DNA of 45,944 nucleotides from Methylobacillus sp. (GCA_018607835.1 JABBAS010000016.1:1-45944), one strand, 5' to 3'. Counted from the stretch's first letter, positions 1-9,212 are shown. Numbers and translations: made by a program. The notes: a model not told the origin generated them from the letters alone.

Positions 1-139
1 GTGCACTGGGCCAAGACCACTGAATGCCCATGGCCTTCAGCATGGCCCGGGCGCGCCTATCCAACTGCAAGGTGTCTTGCATCAGCGGCGGTGTTGGCGC
101 CTCGTCTTTATCGTTTTCGCTTGGCAAGGGATCCTTCAT
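1..139 (-). CDS. Probable uracil-DNA glycosylase (N-terminal fragment, clipped by window)
   Basis: Only the first 46 codons are present; the gene runs off the left edge. The readable N-terminus is acidic and proline-rich, followed by a helix rich in Arg, Ala and Leu with the string RRARAMLKAMGIQWSWPSA. A family 4-type uracil-DNA glycosylase commonly follows tsaB-rimI in Burkholderiales and begins with a variable linker and a helix of this kind, which is the main reason for the call. The catalytic motifs lie outside the window, so the function is inferred from position. The ATG at 139 lies 10 bp after the rimI stop codon, consistent with one tsaB-rimI-udg operon read leftward. It could be another protein with a similar leader. 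Confidence 0.5.
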   Translation of the reverse strand, partial: MKDPLPSENDKDEAPTPPLMQDTLQLDRRARAMLKAMGIQWSWPSA

Positions 140-149
140 GACAATGGCT

Positions 150-710
150 TTATTTTTCCGTTTGCTGGGGGATTGGCGCATCGGTGTCACCCACCGTCCA
201 ATGGGTTAGCGCTAACTGCATCACCACGGCGTCCTCTCGGCGGGTGCCATCTAGAGGATAGTAACCTTTACGATGCCCAACGGTGGTGAAGCCCAAGCGC
301 TCGTAGAGACCTTTCGCCCCGGTATTGCCCTCACGGACCTCCAGCAACAGCCGCTCAGCAGACAGGCCTTGCGACCAAACAGCCAGCGATGACAGCATGA
401 GCGACGCCCAGCCTTGGCGCCGGTGCGCGGGTGCCACCGTGATGTTGAGCAGGTGCACTTCATCCACCCCTTGCAGGGCGACAAAGTAGCCCAAAATGTA
501 GGCACCACTCTCGTGCTGCCACCCGCTGACCTCGCCAGGTAGCGGCGTGCTCAATAAAAGCTGCGCGTGGTTTAAGTGATGTACCGCATCCATGAGATTG
601 CCCGGCGTCCAAGGATGGCTGTAAGCGGCCTTTTCGAGCTCGGACACGATAGCCACGTCGCTCACCTGCATCGGTGCAAAACGCACCTGACGATCCAAGG
701 GCATGCTCAT
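150..710 (-). CDS. rimI: Ribosomal protein S18 alanine N-acetyltransferase RimI
   Basis: A cytoplasmic GNAT-fold enzyme that, in the known family, uses acetyl-CoA to acetylate the N-terminal alanine of ribosomal protein S18. The acetyl-CoA loop is visible as VAPAHRRQGWASLML (about residues 92-106). The family signature LLLEVREGNTGAKGLYERLGF follows at about 121-141, with Glu124 and Tyr136 spaced 12 apart like the catalytic Glu and Tyr of E. coli RimI, and then a Tyr-Tyr pair at 150-151. At 186 residues it is longer than the usual roughly 150, with extra residues in the N-terminal third and a charged tail. The start overlaps the tsaB stop by 4 bp, so the two are probably translationally coupled. 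Confidence 0.93.
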   Translation of the reverse strand: MSMPLDRQVRFAPMQVSDVAIVSELEKAAYSHPWTPGNLMDAVHHLNHAQLLLSTPLPGEVSGWQHESGAYILGYFVALQGVDEVHLLNITVAPAHRRQGWASLMLSSLAVWSQGLSAERLLLEVREGNTGAKGLYERLGFTTVGHRKGYYPLDGTRREDAVVMQLALTHWTVGDTDAPIPQQTEK

Positions 711-1540
711 GGCTGCAGCGGGTCTTTGGCAGCCTGCACGGCCTTCAGGTGCAATCGCTCAGCGGTCGTTTGCGCCACCTTATCGCGCACATACAACGGC
801 ACGGCATCTGACGCAGCAACCGCCGCACCACTGGCCCACAAAGCGGGCGACAGGTGCAACAATGCGGCTGCGGTGGGCATGGCGTCCTGCCACATCTCAA
901 ACCCGGGCGCATCAACCCACTGTGCGCCGTACGCCGCATAGGCGTTACCCACCACGTGACCGCGCTCACGGTCTGCCACCCACGCCTTTAGCGCCGTCGG
1001 CGTCAGCAATACCGGCGCTTGGGTGCAGGCAGGCACCGCCGTCGGCGTCAGCGCCGACGTAAACACATAACGCGCCACGTACACCTCGCCCATACGCGCG
1101 TCCATCACCGCCGTCCATGGCCCCGCTAAAGCCGTTGCGCTCACGTCACCGCGCGCCGCCGCTGCGAGGCGTGCGGCCTGTGCAACCGCCAGCAAGGTGT
1201 TCACCGGGATCACCGGAACACCACCCGGCCGCAGCGATGCCGCCAAGCCCTGCGTGACCGCGCATGCCGTGCGCAGGCCCGTGAACGCACCCGGGCCTTG
1301 GCCAAAGGCGATGGCATCCACCTGCGAGAGTGCAATGCCCGCATCAGCTAGCAGCGCTTGTATGGCAGCGACCATGCCTGCCGAGGCCTTTGCACCGCTC
1401 TCGCCACTGAACGCCCAGACATCCCACGTCGCGGCGTCCACGGAGCCGTGCGTCGTGGCGACGGCCAGCGACAACTGGTCGGTGCTGGTATCCATGGCCA
1501 GAATGTGGCGAAAGAAAGGAGTCTGCGAAAAATTCGACAT
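707..1540 (-). CDS. tsaB: tRNA threonylcarbamoyladenosine biosynthesis protein TsaB
   Basis: An ASKHA-fold pseudo-kinase that, in the known pathway, pairs with TsaD and TsaE to move threonylcarbamoyl from TC-AMP onto A37 of ANN-decoding tRNAs. The N-terminal strand ILAMDTSTDQLSLAV (about residues 13-27) and the diagnostic GPGAFTGLR (82-90) are both present. Length is 277 residues, somewhat above E. coli TsaB (231), including about 12 residues ahead of the first strand. It is the first gene of the leftward tsaB-rimI-udg set. The enzyme supplying its substrate, a Sua5-type TsaC, lies about 1.6 kb away at 3156-4181. A GACAAT -10-like hexamer lies 36 bp upstream of the ATG. An internal ATG at 1495 would remove the extension but would also trim the start of the first strand. 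Confidence 0.93.
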   Translation of the reverse strand: MSNFSQTPFFRHILAMDTSTDQLSLAVATTHGSVDAATWDVWAFSGESGAKASAGMVAAIQALLADAGIALSQVDAIAFGQGPGAFTGLRTACAVTQGLAASLRPGGVPVIPVNTLLAVAQAARLAAAARGDVSATALAGPWTAVMDARMGEVYVARYVFTSALTPTAVPACTQAPVLLTPTALKAWVADRERGHVVGNAYAAYGAQWVDAPGFEMWQDAMPTAAALLHLSPALWASGAAVAASDAVPLYVRDKVAQTTAERLHLKAVQAAKDPLQP

Positions 1541-1575
1541 CGAGGAGGTTGGGAGCGTCCAACGGACAACGCCCT

Positions 1576-1581
1576 ATTGTC
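1576..1581 (-). promoter_or_regulatory. Putative -10 element for tsaB
   Basis: The minus strand reads GACAAT followed by AGGG, 36 bp before the tsaB ATG. The same hexamer type recurs at a similar distance before def and purB in this window. No good -35 box is visible, so this is tentative. Confidence 0.35.
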
Positions 1582-1697
1582 GCCCAGCCCCCGCAGGCAC
1601 ATGCCCCAAAGGGTTAGGACTTGATTTAGCATGGGGGCACGACTAAAAGCCCGCGCTCGTTGCGTTGGTTACCTGGTTACCACTACGCCCTCACATT

Positions 1698-3131
1698 ATG
1701 TTTCGCTATCGCACTTGGCTGCTCGCATTGACGTTTTTTAGCAGCCTCTCGTCACCGGCGCTTGCCGGCATACAGAGCACACTGCCCGTCACTGTGAGCG
1801 CATTCTTGAAGACCGTTTCCGTGCCAGAGAGTGCACTGAGCGCCACGATCTTGCCCGTGGGCAACCGCACGTCGCCACTGCTCACCTGGCAAAGTGATGT
1901 GCCACGTAACCCAGCATCGGTCGCCAAGCTGTTGACGACCATTGCGGCCTTAGACACCTTGGGCGGCGACTTCACCTGGTTTACCGACTTCTACTACACC
2001 GGGTACATCGCGGGTGATACCTTGCATGGCAACTTGCATATTCGCGGCGGTGGCGACCCAAAATTTGTCATTGAGCGCATACAAGAAACCATGAACACCC
2101 TGCGCGCCCGGGGCATCAAGACAGTGAAGGGCAATATGGTTTTGGATAACTCGGCCTTTGACTTGCCCCGCTTGCCGGTTGGCGAGTTTGATGGCGAGGT
2201 ACTGCGCCCGTATAACGTGCAGCCAGACGCGTTGATGGTGAACTTTAAGTCCGTCATCTTAAAGTTCACGCCCGACCGCAAGCGCGGCGTCGCACACGTT
2301 GCAGTTGAGCCACCCATGGCAGGCCTGCGCGTGCCCAGCAAGGTGCCCCTGCGGCGTGGCCGTTGTGGCGATTGGCGCACCGGCTTGCGCGGCACGTTTA
2401 TGCAAGCTGCGCGCTACCAGTTTCGCGGCACCTATCCAAGCGCTTGCGGTGAACGGTCGTGGCCTATTGCCTACATTGCGCCGGATCAATATGCATCAAA
2501 AGCGTTGCTGGGCATTTGGCAATCGCTTGGCGGCAAAGTCTCGGGCAAGGTCATCAGCGGTCCCGTTCCATCGCACGCACAGCTGCTCTACCGTGCGCCG
2601 TCGCTGCCTCTGCGCAGCATCATCGCAGACGTGAACAAAATGAGTAACAACATGATGGCGCAACAGGTGTTCCTAACGCTTGCGATGACACCCAACCAGC
2701 CCGCAACCATCGAAAAAGCGCGCGCGCGCATACTCGCGTGGTGGGAGCGCGCTTTGGGCAGCGAGATGGCAAAGCCCGTAATTGACAATGGCTCTGGCCT
2801 GTCGCGTGACGGGCGTATCAGCGCCGACGCCTTAATTGCGCTGCTGCAACATGCCGCCCAAAACCAAGACTTCACAGACTTCTACGAGTCGTTGGGCATC
2901 GCCGGCATTGACGGCACCGTGCGCAACATGGGGCGCGATGGCACCACCCCCTTATCGATTGGCAATGCACACCTCAAGACAGGTTCGCTCAAAGATGTGA
3001 CCGCCCTTGCCGGCTATGTGACCGGCGTCAGTGGCCAGCGTTATGCCATTGCCGCGATGATCAACCACGATGATGCGCCCAAAGCACGTGGTGCCCTCTA
3101 CCGCTTGGTGGAGTGGGCAGCGCAGCACTAA
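1698..3131 (+). CDS. dacB: D-alanyl-D-alanine carboxypeptidase/endopeptidase, PBP4 family
   Basis: A periplasmic class C penicillin-binding protein that trims pentapeptides and cuts cross-links in peptidoglycan. All three active-site motifs are present. Counted from an upstream in-frame start at 1665 (subtract 11 for the start used here), they are SVAK at 85-88 with the nucleophilic Ser, SNN at 327-329 and KTG at 438-440. The wide gap between SxxK and SxN fits the inserted domains of PBP4. The ATG at 1698 is preferred because it begins directly with a signal peptide (MFRYRTWLLALTFFSS, cleavage near ALAG); the 1665 start adds a Pro-rich stretch before it. Mature size matches E. coli DacB. It stands alone between two minus-strand units, with a short hairpin in the gap to sua5. 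Confidence 0.93.
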   Translation: MFRYRTWLLALTFFSSLSSPALAGIQSTLPVTVSAFLKTVSVPESALSATILPVGNRTSPLLTWQSDVPRNPASVAKLLTTIAALDTLGGDFTWFTDFYYTGYIAGDTLHGNLHIRGGGDPKFVIERIQETMNTLRARGIKTVKGNMVLDNSAFDLPRLPVGEFDGEVLRPYNVQPDALMVNFKSVILKFTPDRKRGVAHVAVEPPMAGLRVPSKVPLRRGRCGDWRTGLRGTFMQAARYQFRGTYPSACGERSWPIAYIAPDQYASKALLGIWQSLGGKVSGKVISGPVPSHAQLLYRAPSLPLRSIIADVNKMSNNMMAQQVFLTLAMTPNQPATIEKARARILAWWERALGSEMAKPVIDNGSGLSRDGRISADALIALLQHAAQNQDFTDFYESLGIAGIDGTVRNMGRDGTTPLSIGNAHLKTGSLKDVTALAGYVTGVSGQRYAIAAMINHDDAPKARGALYRLVEWAAQH

Positions 3132-3155
3132 CGTACAACGCGGGCTACCGCGTCC

Positions 3156-4181
3156 TCAGACCGGGGTACTGGCGCGCTGCAAACGGTCTCGCACACCATC
3201 CCACAGCAAGCCCTCTGGTGGAGCTTCCACCCAGATATGCGCCGCATTGATCGCGTCTAGGGCGCGCAATGCTGAGAACAAGTCGTGGGCGCAGGCGTGG
3301 GCATCGCGAGGCATCTCGCGTCGTGGCATGTCAGGCGATAGACGCTGTAAAACCGCTGACGACGCATACACCGCGTGCACCCCGTGCCCACCCTGCGCCG
3401 ATATGGCCGACAACAACGCGTCTGCCGCGCACACGTGCACCTGCGCATTCGGCGCGTAGTGCGATGCCAGCGAGCCCGACACCTGAGGTGAGTGGCTTTG
3501 TACACCCAACACGCGCAGGCCTGTGACCGCGCTGATTTGTTCAGATGTCACGATGCCAGGGCGTAGCAATACAGGCCATTCGCCGCAGACATCCACGATA
3601 GTGGACTCGATGCCGACCTCGCAATCGCCGCCATCCACCACCAACAGCTCGGTGTCATCCAGCGTGTCGGCAAACTCGCTCATGACATGCGCCGCTGTGG
3701 TGGGACTCACACGGCCAAAGCGATTGGCACTGGGTGCGGCCACTCCCCAGACGCCCACACCATGGGCCGCTTGCAACACGGCTTGCGCTACGGGGTGGGC
3801 GGGGCAACGCAGACCAATCGTGGCCTGACCGCCCGCCGCCGCATGACAGACCTCGGGAAGGCGTGGCAGTATCAGCGTTAACGGTCCCGGCCAAAACGCA
3901 TCGATCAGTGGCCACGCCATATCGGGCACCTGTGGCGATAGCTGTGAAAGCGCGCGCTGCCAAGCTACCCGCGATGCCTGCGCCGCCACATGGACAATCA
4001 AAGGGTGGTTGGCTGGGCGACCTTTGGCCGCGAATATACGCGCCACCGCTGCGGGGTTGTTGGCGTCAGCGGCCAAGCCGTAAACGGTTTCTGTGGGCAA
4101 GCCCAGCAGGTGTCCCGCAGCAAGCACGCTAGCCGCTTGCTGTGCGGTTGAAGGGCTGCTAGATGCGATGTAGCGCGCCAT
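3156..4181 (-). CDS. tsaC: L-threonylcarbamoyladenylate synthase, Sua5 type
   Basis: It makes threonylcarbamoyl-AMP from threonine, bicarbonate and ATP, the first step of tRNA t6A formation. The YrdC domain is clear: LPTETVYGLAADA at about 28-40, then the Lys-Gly-Arg-Pro..His-Pro-Leu element at about 53-61. Length is 341 residues, so this is the long Sua5 form with an extra C-terminal Sua5 domain (from about residue 215), not the short TsaC form. GGAG lies 7 bp before the ATG and supports the start. It follows purK on the same strand with a 36-bp gap, the usual purE-purK-sua5 order in Burkholderiales. The partner TsaB is nearby at 707-1540. Confidence 0.92.
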   Translation of the reverse strand: MARYIASSSPSTAQQAASVLAAGHLLGLPTETVYGLAADANNPAAVARIFAAKGRPANHPLIVHVAAQASRVAWQRALSQLSPQVPDMAWPLIDAFWPGPLTLILPRLPEVCHAAAGGQATIGLRCPAHPVAQAVLQAAHGVGVWGVAAPSANRFGRVSPTTAAHVMSEFADTLDDTELLVVDGGDCEVGIESTIVDVCGEWPVLLRPGIVTSEQISAVTGLRVLGVQSHSPQVSGSLASHYAPNAQVHVCAADALLSAISAQGGHGVHAVYASSAVLQRLSPDMPRREMPRDAHACAHDLFSALRALDAINAAHIWVEAPPEGLLWDGVRDRLQRASTPV

Positions 4182-4217
4182 AAGGGTCTCCGGGTAGGCC
4201 GCTAAACGCGCTCGCGT

Positions 4218-5435
4218 TCAGTGCCACAGACCCAAAATAGACTGCACCTCTTGGGCGACGCCACGGGCGTCCTCGATGCGAGTCGCCGTGATGGTGATGT
4301 GCCCCATCTTGCGTCCCTTACGCGCCTCTAACTTGCCATACAAATGCAAATGGACGCCAGGCAACGCCAACACCTGGTCCCATTCGGGCGTGCGTAACTC
4401 GCCGGAGTTAAACCAAATATCCCCCAGCAAATTCAGCATCACCGCAGGTGCCAGCAGGCGCGGTTGTACCAACGGCAACCCGGCCAAGGTGCGCACTTGC
4501 AACGAAAATTGCGACACATCGCAGGCCTCAATACTGTAGTGGCCGCTGTTATGGGGTCGTGGCGCTATCTCGTTAACCACCAAGCCCGGCTTTCCGTCAT
4601 CGCCTGTGACGACAAAAAACTCCACACACAGCACGCCAACGTAGCCGAGCTCCCGTGCGATTTTTTTGGCAGCATCAACGGCTCGCGCGGTTAAATCCGG
4701 GGCCAAATTACCGTCAAACACCTCGGTGCGCGCCAAGATGCCCTCGACGTGGGTATTGAGCTGAACGGGTAAGTTCACGCAATCGCCTTGGCGCGACCGT
4801 GCAACCAATACCGAGCATTCGGCGATCAAGGGCATGCGCTTTTCCAACACGCAGGGGACTTGTTGCAACGCTTGCCAAGCACTGGCCAACGCCTCAGCGG
4901 ACGCCACACCCAACTGGCCTTTGCCGTCGTAGCCCATACGCGCTGTTTTCAAAATGGCGGGAAACAACGCGTCAGGCACTCGGGCTAAATCGCTGTCAGT
5001 CGTGAGCACCGCGTAGGGCACTGGCCCCACACCACTGCTCGCGGCGCTGGCTTGAAAGTGGGCTTTCTCCACAACCCGATCTTGGGCGACAGCAACGGCA
5101 TGGGCCTGCGGTGAGACCGGCGTCGTTTTCGCAAGCGTTTCTAAGGTGTGCGCGGGCACGTTTTCAAACTCTGTAGTCACCGCATCGCAGACCCGTGACA
5201 TGGCGGCCAAGGCTTGCGCATCGTCGTAGCCAGCCTGAAAGTGGTGGTGGCTTACCAAGCCCGCCGGGCTGTTGGCATCGGGGTCTAAGACAGCCGTTCG
5301 GTAGCCCATGCGTTGTGCCGCTTGCACAAACATAAAGCCCAACTGGCCACCGCCCAAAACCCCCAAGGTCGCGGGGCGGCCTTCGGTAGCTGCGAACGCG
5401 GGTAACAAAACGAAGTGGTCTGGGTTAGGCGGCAT
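4218..5435 (-). CDS. purK: N5-carboxyaminoimidazole ribonucleotide synthase PurK
   Basis: An ATP-grasp enzyme of purine synthesis that carboxylates AIR with ATP and bicarbonate to N5-CAIR, the substrate of PurE, which is encoded just upstream. The nucleotide-fold opening LGVLGGGQLGFMF lies near the N-terminus. The ATP-grasp core includes the long acidic segment ending in EIAPRPHNSGHYSIEA, which carries metal- and ATP-binding residues of the PurK family. The start is uncertain: ATG at 5435 is used here, and a GTG at 5477 would add 14 residues; neither has a clear Shine-Dalgarno sequence. Purine genes purC and purB are also in this window. Function is secure; only the N-terminus is open. Confidence 0.95.
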   Translation of the reverse strand: MPPNPDHFVLLPAFAATEGRPATLGVLGGGQLGFMFVQAAQRMGYRTAVLDPDANSPAGLVSHHHFQAGYDDAQALAAMSRVCDAVTTEFENVPAHTLETLAKTTPVSPQAHAVAVAQDRVVEKAHFQASAASSGVGPVPYAVLTTDSDLARVPDALFPAILKTARMGYDGKGQLGVASAEALASAWQALQQVPCVLEKRMPLIAECSVLVARSRQGDCVNLPVQLNTHVEGILARTEVFDGNLAPDLTARAVDAAKKIARELGYVGVLCVEFFVVTGDDGKPGLVVNEIAPRPHNSGHYSIEACDVSQFSLQVRTLAGLPLVQPRLLAPAVMLNLLGDIWFNSGELRTPEWDQVLALPGVHLHLYGKLEARKGRKMGHITITATRIEDARGVAQEVQSILGLWH

Positions 5436-5508
5436 GCGAAAGGGGGTGGGGAACAGCGGAGAGTTGGAAGATAGCACGCAAGCGACGTGGCGTTAGCAAG
5501 GCGGGCGC

Positions 5509-6003
5509 CTAGGCGCTGGGCGGCAGGGTCATGGCCGTCGCCAACGCGGTTTGTTTGTCGCGGAATGTCTTCAAAGCATCGGCCATCGCGGGTTGATGCA
5601 CCGCCAACATGGCCACGGCGAATAGCGCGGCGTTGGCTGCACCCGCCGCCCCGATGGCAAACGTAGCGACCGGAATACCTTTAGGCATTTGCACAATGCT
5701 GTGCAGGGAGTCAACACCACTTAAATGTTTGGACGCTACAGGAACCCCCAGAATGGGTACCGTGGTCTTGGCAGCCAACATGCCGGGCAAATGGGCCGCG
5801 CCGCCCGCGCCCGCGATGATGGCTTGCAGGCCACGCGCCGCGGCCTCGTCCGCGTAGGCAAACATCGCGTCGGGCATGCGGTGTGCAGAAATGACCTTGG
5901 CCTCGAAACCGACGCCAAATTCTGTCAAGATATCCGTGGCATGCACCATGGTGTCCCAGTCACTGCTAGACCCCATCACAACGCCCACCTGAATTGTTTG
6001 CAT
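5509..6003 (-). CDS. purE: N5-carboxyaminoimidazole ribonucleotide mutase PurE (class I)
   Basis: It converts N5-CAIR to CAIR in de novo purine synthesis. The small Rossmann-like fold shows GVVMGSSSDWDTM near residue 8, ISAHRMPD around 40 with the family's catalytic His, and AIIAGAGGAAHLPGM around 68, all hallmarks of class I PurE. At 164 residues it is full length. GGAG lies 6 bp upstream of the ATG. It precedes purK on the same strand. On its other side is a plus-strand cnoX-like gene, which separates it from purC; the 86-bp gap between purE and cnoX must hold both divergent promoters. Confidence 0.96.
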   Translation of the reverse strand: MQTIQVGVVMGSSSDWDTMVHATDILTEFGVGFEAKVISAHRMPDAMFAYADEAAARGLQAIIAGAGGAAHLPGMLAAKTTVPILGVPVASKHLSGVDSLHSIVQMPKGIPVATFAIGAAGAANAALFAVAMLAVHQPAMADALKTFRDKQTALATAMTLPPSA

Positions 6004-6089
6004 GCCAACTCCGTTAAAGTTGTAATTTTACGACCCGTCCCCAAGTAACTGACGTGTATTGCCAACGAAACCATACCGCGAGCCATTGA

Positions 6090-6968
6090 ATGATTGAAGT
6101 AACCATTGCCAATTTCGAAGCCGAAGTCATCGAGGCATCCAAAACCACGCCTGTTTTAGTGGATTTTTGGGCCCCTTGGTGTGGTCCCTGTAAAACCCTG
6201 GGCCCATTGCTTGAGCGGGTTGAGACCGATTACGCTGGACGCTTCAAGCTGGTAAAAATTGACTCTGACCAAGAACAACAGCTGGCCGGGGCCTTCGGCA
6301 TCCGAAGCATCCCAACGTGCGTCTTACTCATGAATGGGCAGCCGGTGGACGGCTTCACGGGCGCCATTCCCGAAGGGGAAATCAAGGCGTTTTTGGACAA
6401 GCATCTCCCCGCGGGCGAGCCCGAAGCAGAGGCCGCCCCAGAAGAAGACCTGCCCCCAGCGTCAGAGGAAGACGCACTCGCTGCGCTGGCGCAGGCTGCC
6501 GTGGCCGAGCCCAACAACGATGACGCCCAGTTTGCCTACATCCGCGCCCTGTTGCTGATGGACAACCTCGCCCAAGCCAAGGCCGTGTTTGAGCCACATA
6601 AAACCAAGGCTTTGGCGGTACAGCGCTTGGCCTCAATCGCTTTGTGGCTAGAGATTCTCGAGGGCACGCCTGCCGACGAGGCGAGCTTGCGTGCCCACAT
6701 TGACGCCAACAAGCGTGATTTTGCCAGCCGCTACGCCTTGGCTCAGCAAGCGGTGCGCGCGGGTCGCTGGACGGACGCGATGGATGAATTGCTAGAAATT
6801 TTGATGCGTGACAAGTCATGGGAAGACGAGCGGGCACGACGCCTCTTTGTCGCCGTGCTCGACATCATCACGCCCGAGCCGCCAAAGGTCGCTGAGGGGC
6901 AAACACCACCGGAAGACCCGATAGTGGTGCGCTACCGACGCCGCTTGAGCAGCGTTGTACTGAGCTAG
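6090..6968 (+). CDS. cnoX: Thioredoxin-TPR protein, CnoX/YbbN-like
   Basis: An N-terminal thioredoxin domain (about 1-110) carries WCGPCK at 30-35 and a cis-Pro segment (SIPTCVLL), followed by an acidic Glu/Pro-rich linker and a helical C-terminal half resembling the TPR repeats of YbbN/CnoX. E. coli CnoX is a chaperedoxin that holds unfolded proteins and passes them to GroEL, and it lacks the CxxC pair. The protein here keeps the full CGPC motif, so it should be redox active. At 292 residues it fits the family. It lies on the plus strand between two purine genes transcribed the other way, so it forms its own unit. The start follows a weak GCGAG site; the fold begins at once, so little upstream sequence can be missing. 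Confidence 0.85.
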   Translation: MIEVTIANFEAEVIEASKTTPVLVDFWAPWCGPCKTLGPLLERVETDYAGRFKLVKIDSDQEQQLAGAFGIRSIPTCVLLMNGQPVDGFTGAIPEGEIKAFLDKHLPAGEPEAEAAPEEDLPPASEEDALAALAQAAVAEPNNDDAQFAYIRALLLMDNLAQAKAVFEPHKTKALAVQRLASIALWLEILEGTPADEASLRAHIDANKRDFASRYALAQQAVRAGRWTDAMDELLEILMRDKSWEDERARRLFVAVLDIITPEPPKVAEGQTPPEDPIVVRYRRRLSSVVLS

Positions 6969-6997
6969 CACCCAACCACTGCGCGGGTGCGGCACGC

Positions 6998-7903
6998 TCA
7001 GGCCAATAGCTGGCTGAGCGCCTCTTGGTATTTGGCACCGGTTTGCGCGATCACGTCGGCTGGCAAATCCGGCGCTGGTGCTGTTTTGTCCCAAGGCACG
7101 CCCTGTCGCTGGGCGGTGCCTAGCCAATCGCGCAAAAACTGCTTGTCGTAGCTCGGTGGGTTGCTGCCCAAGGTGTATTGGTCTGCAGGCCAGTAGCGTG
7201 ATGAGTCGGGCGTGAGCACCTCATCCATCAACACCAACTGGTCATCGCTATCCAGCCCAAACTCGAACTTGGTGTCCGCAATGATGATGCCTTTGCTTAG
7301 CGCAATCGCGGCGGCGGCATCGTACAGTTGCAAGCTGATATCGCGAATTTTCACGGCCAAGGGCTCTCCGATCATCGCCACGGTTTGCTCAAAGCTGATG
7401 TTCTCGTCGTGCGCCCCCATCTCCGCTTTCGCAGCTGGGGTGAAAATGGGCTCAGGCAGTTTGGCCGCGTTGACCAGCCCTGCCGGCAAAGGCACGCCGC
7501 AGACCGACTGCGTTGCTTGATAGGCCTCCCAACCACTGCCTGCCAAGTAGCCACGCACAACGGCCTCAACCGGTATGGGGCGCAAGCGCTTGACCAGCAT
7601 GGCGCGGTTTTGCACCAAGGGTTTGTCGACGTCGCTGACGACTGACAAGGGGTCATCACCGGTCAGGTGGTTGGGACAAATATCATGCAACTGATCGAAC
7701 CAAAACAAGGCCATCTGCGTCAGCAACGCCCCTTTACCGGGGATCGGTTGCGTCATGATCACGTCATAAGCACTGATACGGTCGCTGGCCACCATCAAAA
7801 TACGGTCATCGCCCACCGCGTAGTTATCACGAACCTTGCCTCTCGCCAAAAGCGGCAGAGACGTTAACGTAGAGGTGTGCTGGGCATTAGCGGGTAGTGA
7901 CAT
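6998..7903 (-). CDS. purC: Phosphoribosylaminoimidazole-succinocarboxamide synthase PurC
   Basis: The SAICAR synthase of purine synthesis joins CAIR and aspartate using ATP. The signature strings are present: [19 protein letters not shown] near the N-terminus, [10 protein letters not shown] in the middle, and [15 protein letters not shown] in the last third. The ATG at 7903 gives 301 residues, close to the family length. A further ATG at 7951 would add 16 Arg-rich residues that do not resemble other PurC N-termini; neither start has a good Shine-Dalgarno site. It follows fba on the minus strand, but the intrinsic terminator at 8024-8060 lies between them, so its expression depends on readthrough or a promoter of its own. 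Confidence 0.94.
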   Translation of the reverse strand: MSLPANAQHTSTLTSLPLLARGKVRDNYAVGDDRILMVASDRISAYDVIMTQPIPGKGALLTQMALFWFDQLHDICPNHLTGDDPLSVVSDVDKPLVQNRAMLVKRLRPIPVEAVVRGYLAGSGWEAYQATQSVCGVPLPAGLVNAAKLPEPIFTPAAKAEMGAHDENISFEQTVAMIGEPLAVKIRDISLQLYDAAAAIALSKGIIIADTKFEFGLDSDDQLVLMDEVLTPDSSRYWPADQYTLGSNPPSYDKQFLRDWLGTAQRQGVPWDKTAPAPDLPADVIAQTGAKYQEALSQLLA

Positions 7904-8023
7904 GGCGGACAAGGCTTGGCGGCGGGTTAGGCGATGCAAACGCATCGTCATCGGTTAATCGGAACACCGGGTATTTAAACCGAAACGGTAGGGACTCTCT
8001 GGAATTGAGAGGGAATGAGGCAA

Positions 8024-8060
8024 CAAAAAAGCGCGACAGGTTGACCACCCGTCACGCTTT
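8024..8060 (-). terminator. Intrinsic terminator after fba
   Basis: On the minus strand a 12-bp stem containing two G-U pairs (arms at 8048-8059 and 8029-8040) encloses a 7-nt loop and runs into six consecutive T residues. It lies about 20 bp past the fba stop codon. A short T-run on the other strand makes weak bidirectional action possible. Confidence 0.75.
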
Positions 8061-8079
8061 TAAAGACAGCTAACGCAAT

Positions 8080-9144
8080 TTACGCGACGACTTGCGCTAA
8101 CTGCCCAGCGGCGTACTGTCCCGCGACGACGGACAAGGTGTCACCCTTGATTTTAGCGCCCTGACCCTCGCAGCCAAACTCCACGTAACGCTGCTTGCAA
8201 ATAGCTTGCGCCGCGGCGCGGGCGGGCTTCAACCACTCGCGGGCATCGAACTTCTCTGGGTTTTCATGAAGGAACTTGCGCACGGCACCTGTCATGGCCA
8301 AGCGGATATCGGTGTCAATGTTGATCTTGCGCACGCCAAACCGGATGGCCTCTTGAATCTCCTCGACGGGCACACCGTAGGTCTCCTTCATGTTGCCGCC
8401 GTAGGTTCGGATGATTTCCAACAGCTCTTGCGGGACACTTGACGAGCCGTGCATCACCAAATGCGTGTTGGGGATGCGTGCATGAATGTCTTTCACACGG
8501 CTAATCGCCAAGATGTCACCTGTGGGCTTGCGCGTGAATTTATAGGCGCCGTGGCTGGTGCCAATGGCAATCGCCAACGCATCCAATTGGGTGGACTTTA
8601 CGAAGTCAGCGGCCTGCTCAGGATCAGTCAACATATCCGCCATTTCGAGCTTGCCAACGGCTCCAATGCCGTCCTCTTCACCGGCCTCACCCGTTTCTAG
8701 TGAGCCCAAGCAACCCAGCTCGCCCTCGACCGTGACGCCCACGCGGTGCGCCAACGCAACCACACGGCGCGTTACGTCTACGTTGTACTCGAAGGAGGCG
8801 GGGGTCTTCCCGTCCTCCTCTAGCGAGCCGTCCATCATGACCGACGAAAACCCCAGATCAATCGCGCCTTGGCAAATCGCCGGGCTTTGGCCGTGGTCTT
8901 GGTGCATGACCAAGGGAATATGAGGGTAGGCCTCCACTGCCGCTTGGATCAGATGCTTGATAAAGCTCTCGCCGGCGTACTTGCGCGCGCCAGCGCTGGC
9001 TTGCAAAATCACGGGCGCGCCGACCTCGTCTGCGGCGGCCATGACCGCTTGCACCTGCTCAAGATTGTTCACGTTGAAGGCAGGGATGCCATAACCATTG
9101 GCTGCTGCGTGATCGAGTAACTCACGCATTGAGACGAGCGCCAT
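8080..9144 (-). CDS. fba: Fructose-bisphosphate aldolase, class II
   Basis: A zinc-dependent aldolase that cleaves or forms fructose-1,6-bisphosphate in glycolysis and gluconeogenesis. The zinc-site segment MHQDHGQSP lies near residue 80 and [17 protein letters not shown] near 230, typical of the long class II subtype; a Lys/Arg-rich phosphate-binding region follows. The ATG at 9144 gives 354 residues, the usual Burkholderiales length, and has AAAGGAC with 7 bp spacing; the upstream in-frame extension to 9207 runs into a -10-like TACAAT and is rejected. It lies downstream of pgk and pyk on the same strand, so three enzymes of lower or central glycolysis are clustered here. Confidence 0.96.
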   Translation of the reverse strand: MALVSMRELLDHAAANGYGIPAFNVNNLEQVQAVMAAADEVGAPVILQASAGARKYAGESFIKHLIQAAVEAYPHIPLVMHQDHGQSPAICQGAIDLGFSSVMMDGSLEEDGKTPASFEYNVDVTRRVVALAHRVGVTVEGELGCLGSLETGEAGEEDGIGAVGKLEMADMLTDPEQAADFVKSTQLDALAIAIGTSHGAYKFTRKPTGDILAISRVKDIHARIPNTHLVMHGSSSVPQELLEIIRTYGGNMKETYGVPVEEIQEAIRFGVRKINIDTDIRLAMTGAVRKFLHENPEKFDAREWLKPARAAAQAICKQRYVEFGCEGQGAKIKGDTLSVVAGQYAAGQLAQVVA

Positions 9145-9206
9145 CGGGGTGTCCTTTGTAAAAATGATTGGTAACCGGCTGGTAACTTCGCCGGCGAATA
9201 CCATCA

Positions 9207-9212
9207 ATTGTA
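9207..9212 (-). promoter_or_regulatory. Putative -10 element for fba
   Basis: The minus strand reads TACAAT 63 bp before the fba ATG, with a TTGAGC box 15 bp further up. The spacing is shorter than the ideal 17, so confidence is limited. Confidence 0.4.

Noticed and set aside
3138-3153. Six-bp hairpin ACGCGG-GCTA-CCGCGT between dacB and sua5
   Set aside because: No T-run on either strand, so not called as a terminator; a short stem like this is expected by chance in GC-rich DNA.
6968-6990. Inverted repeat GCACCC/GGGTGC between cnoX and purC
   Set aside because: Short stem, 11-nt loop, no T-run; too weak to annotate.
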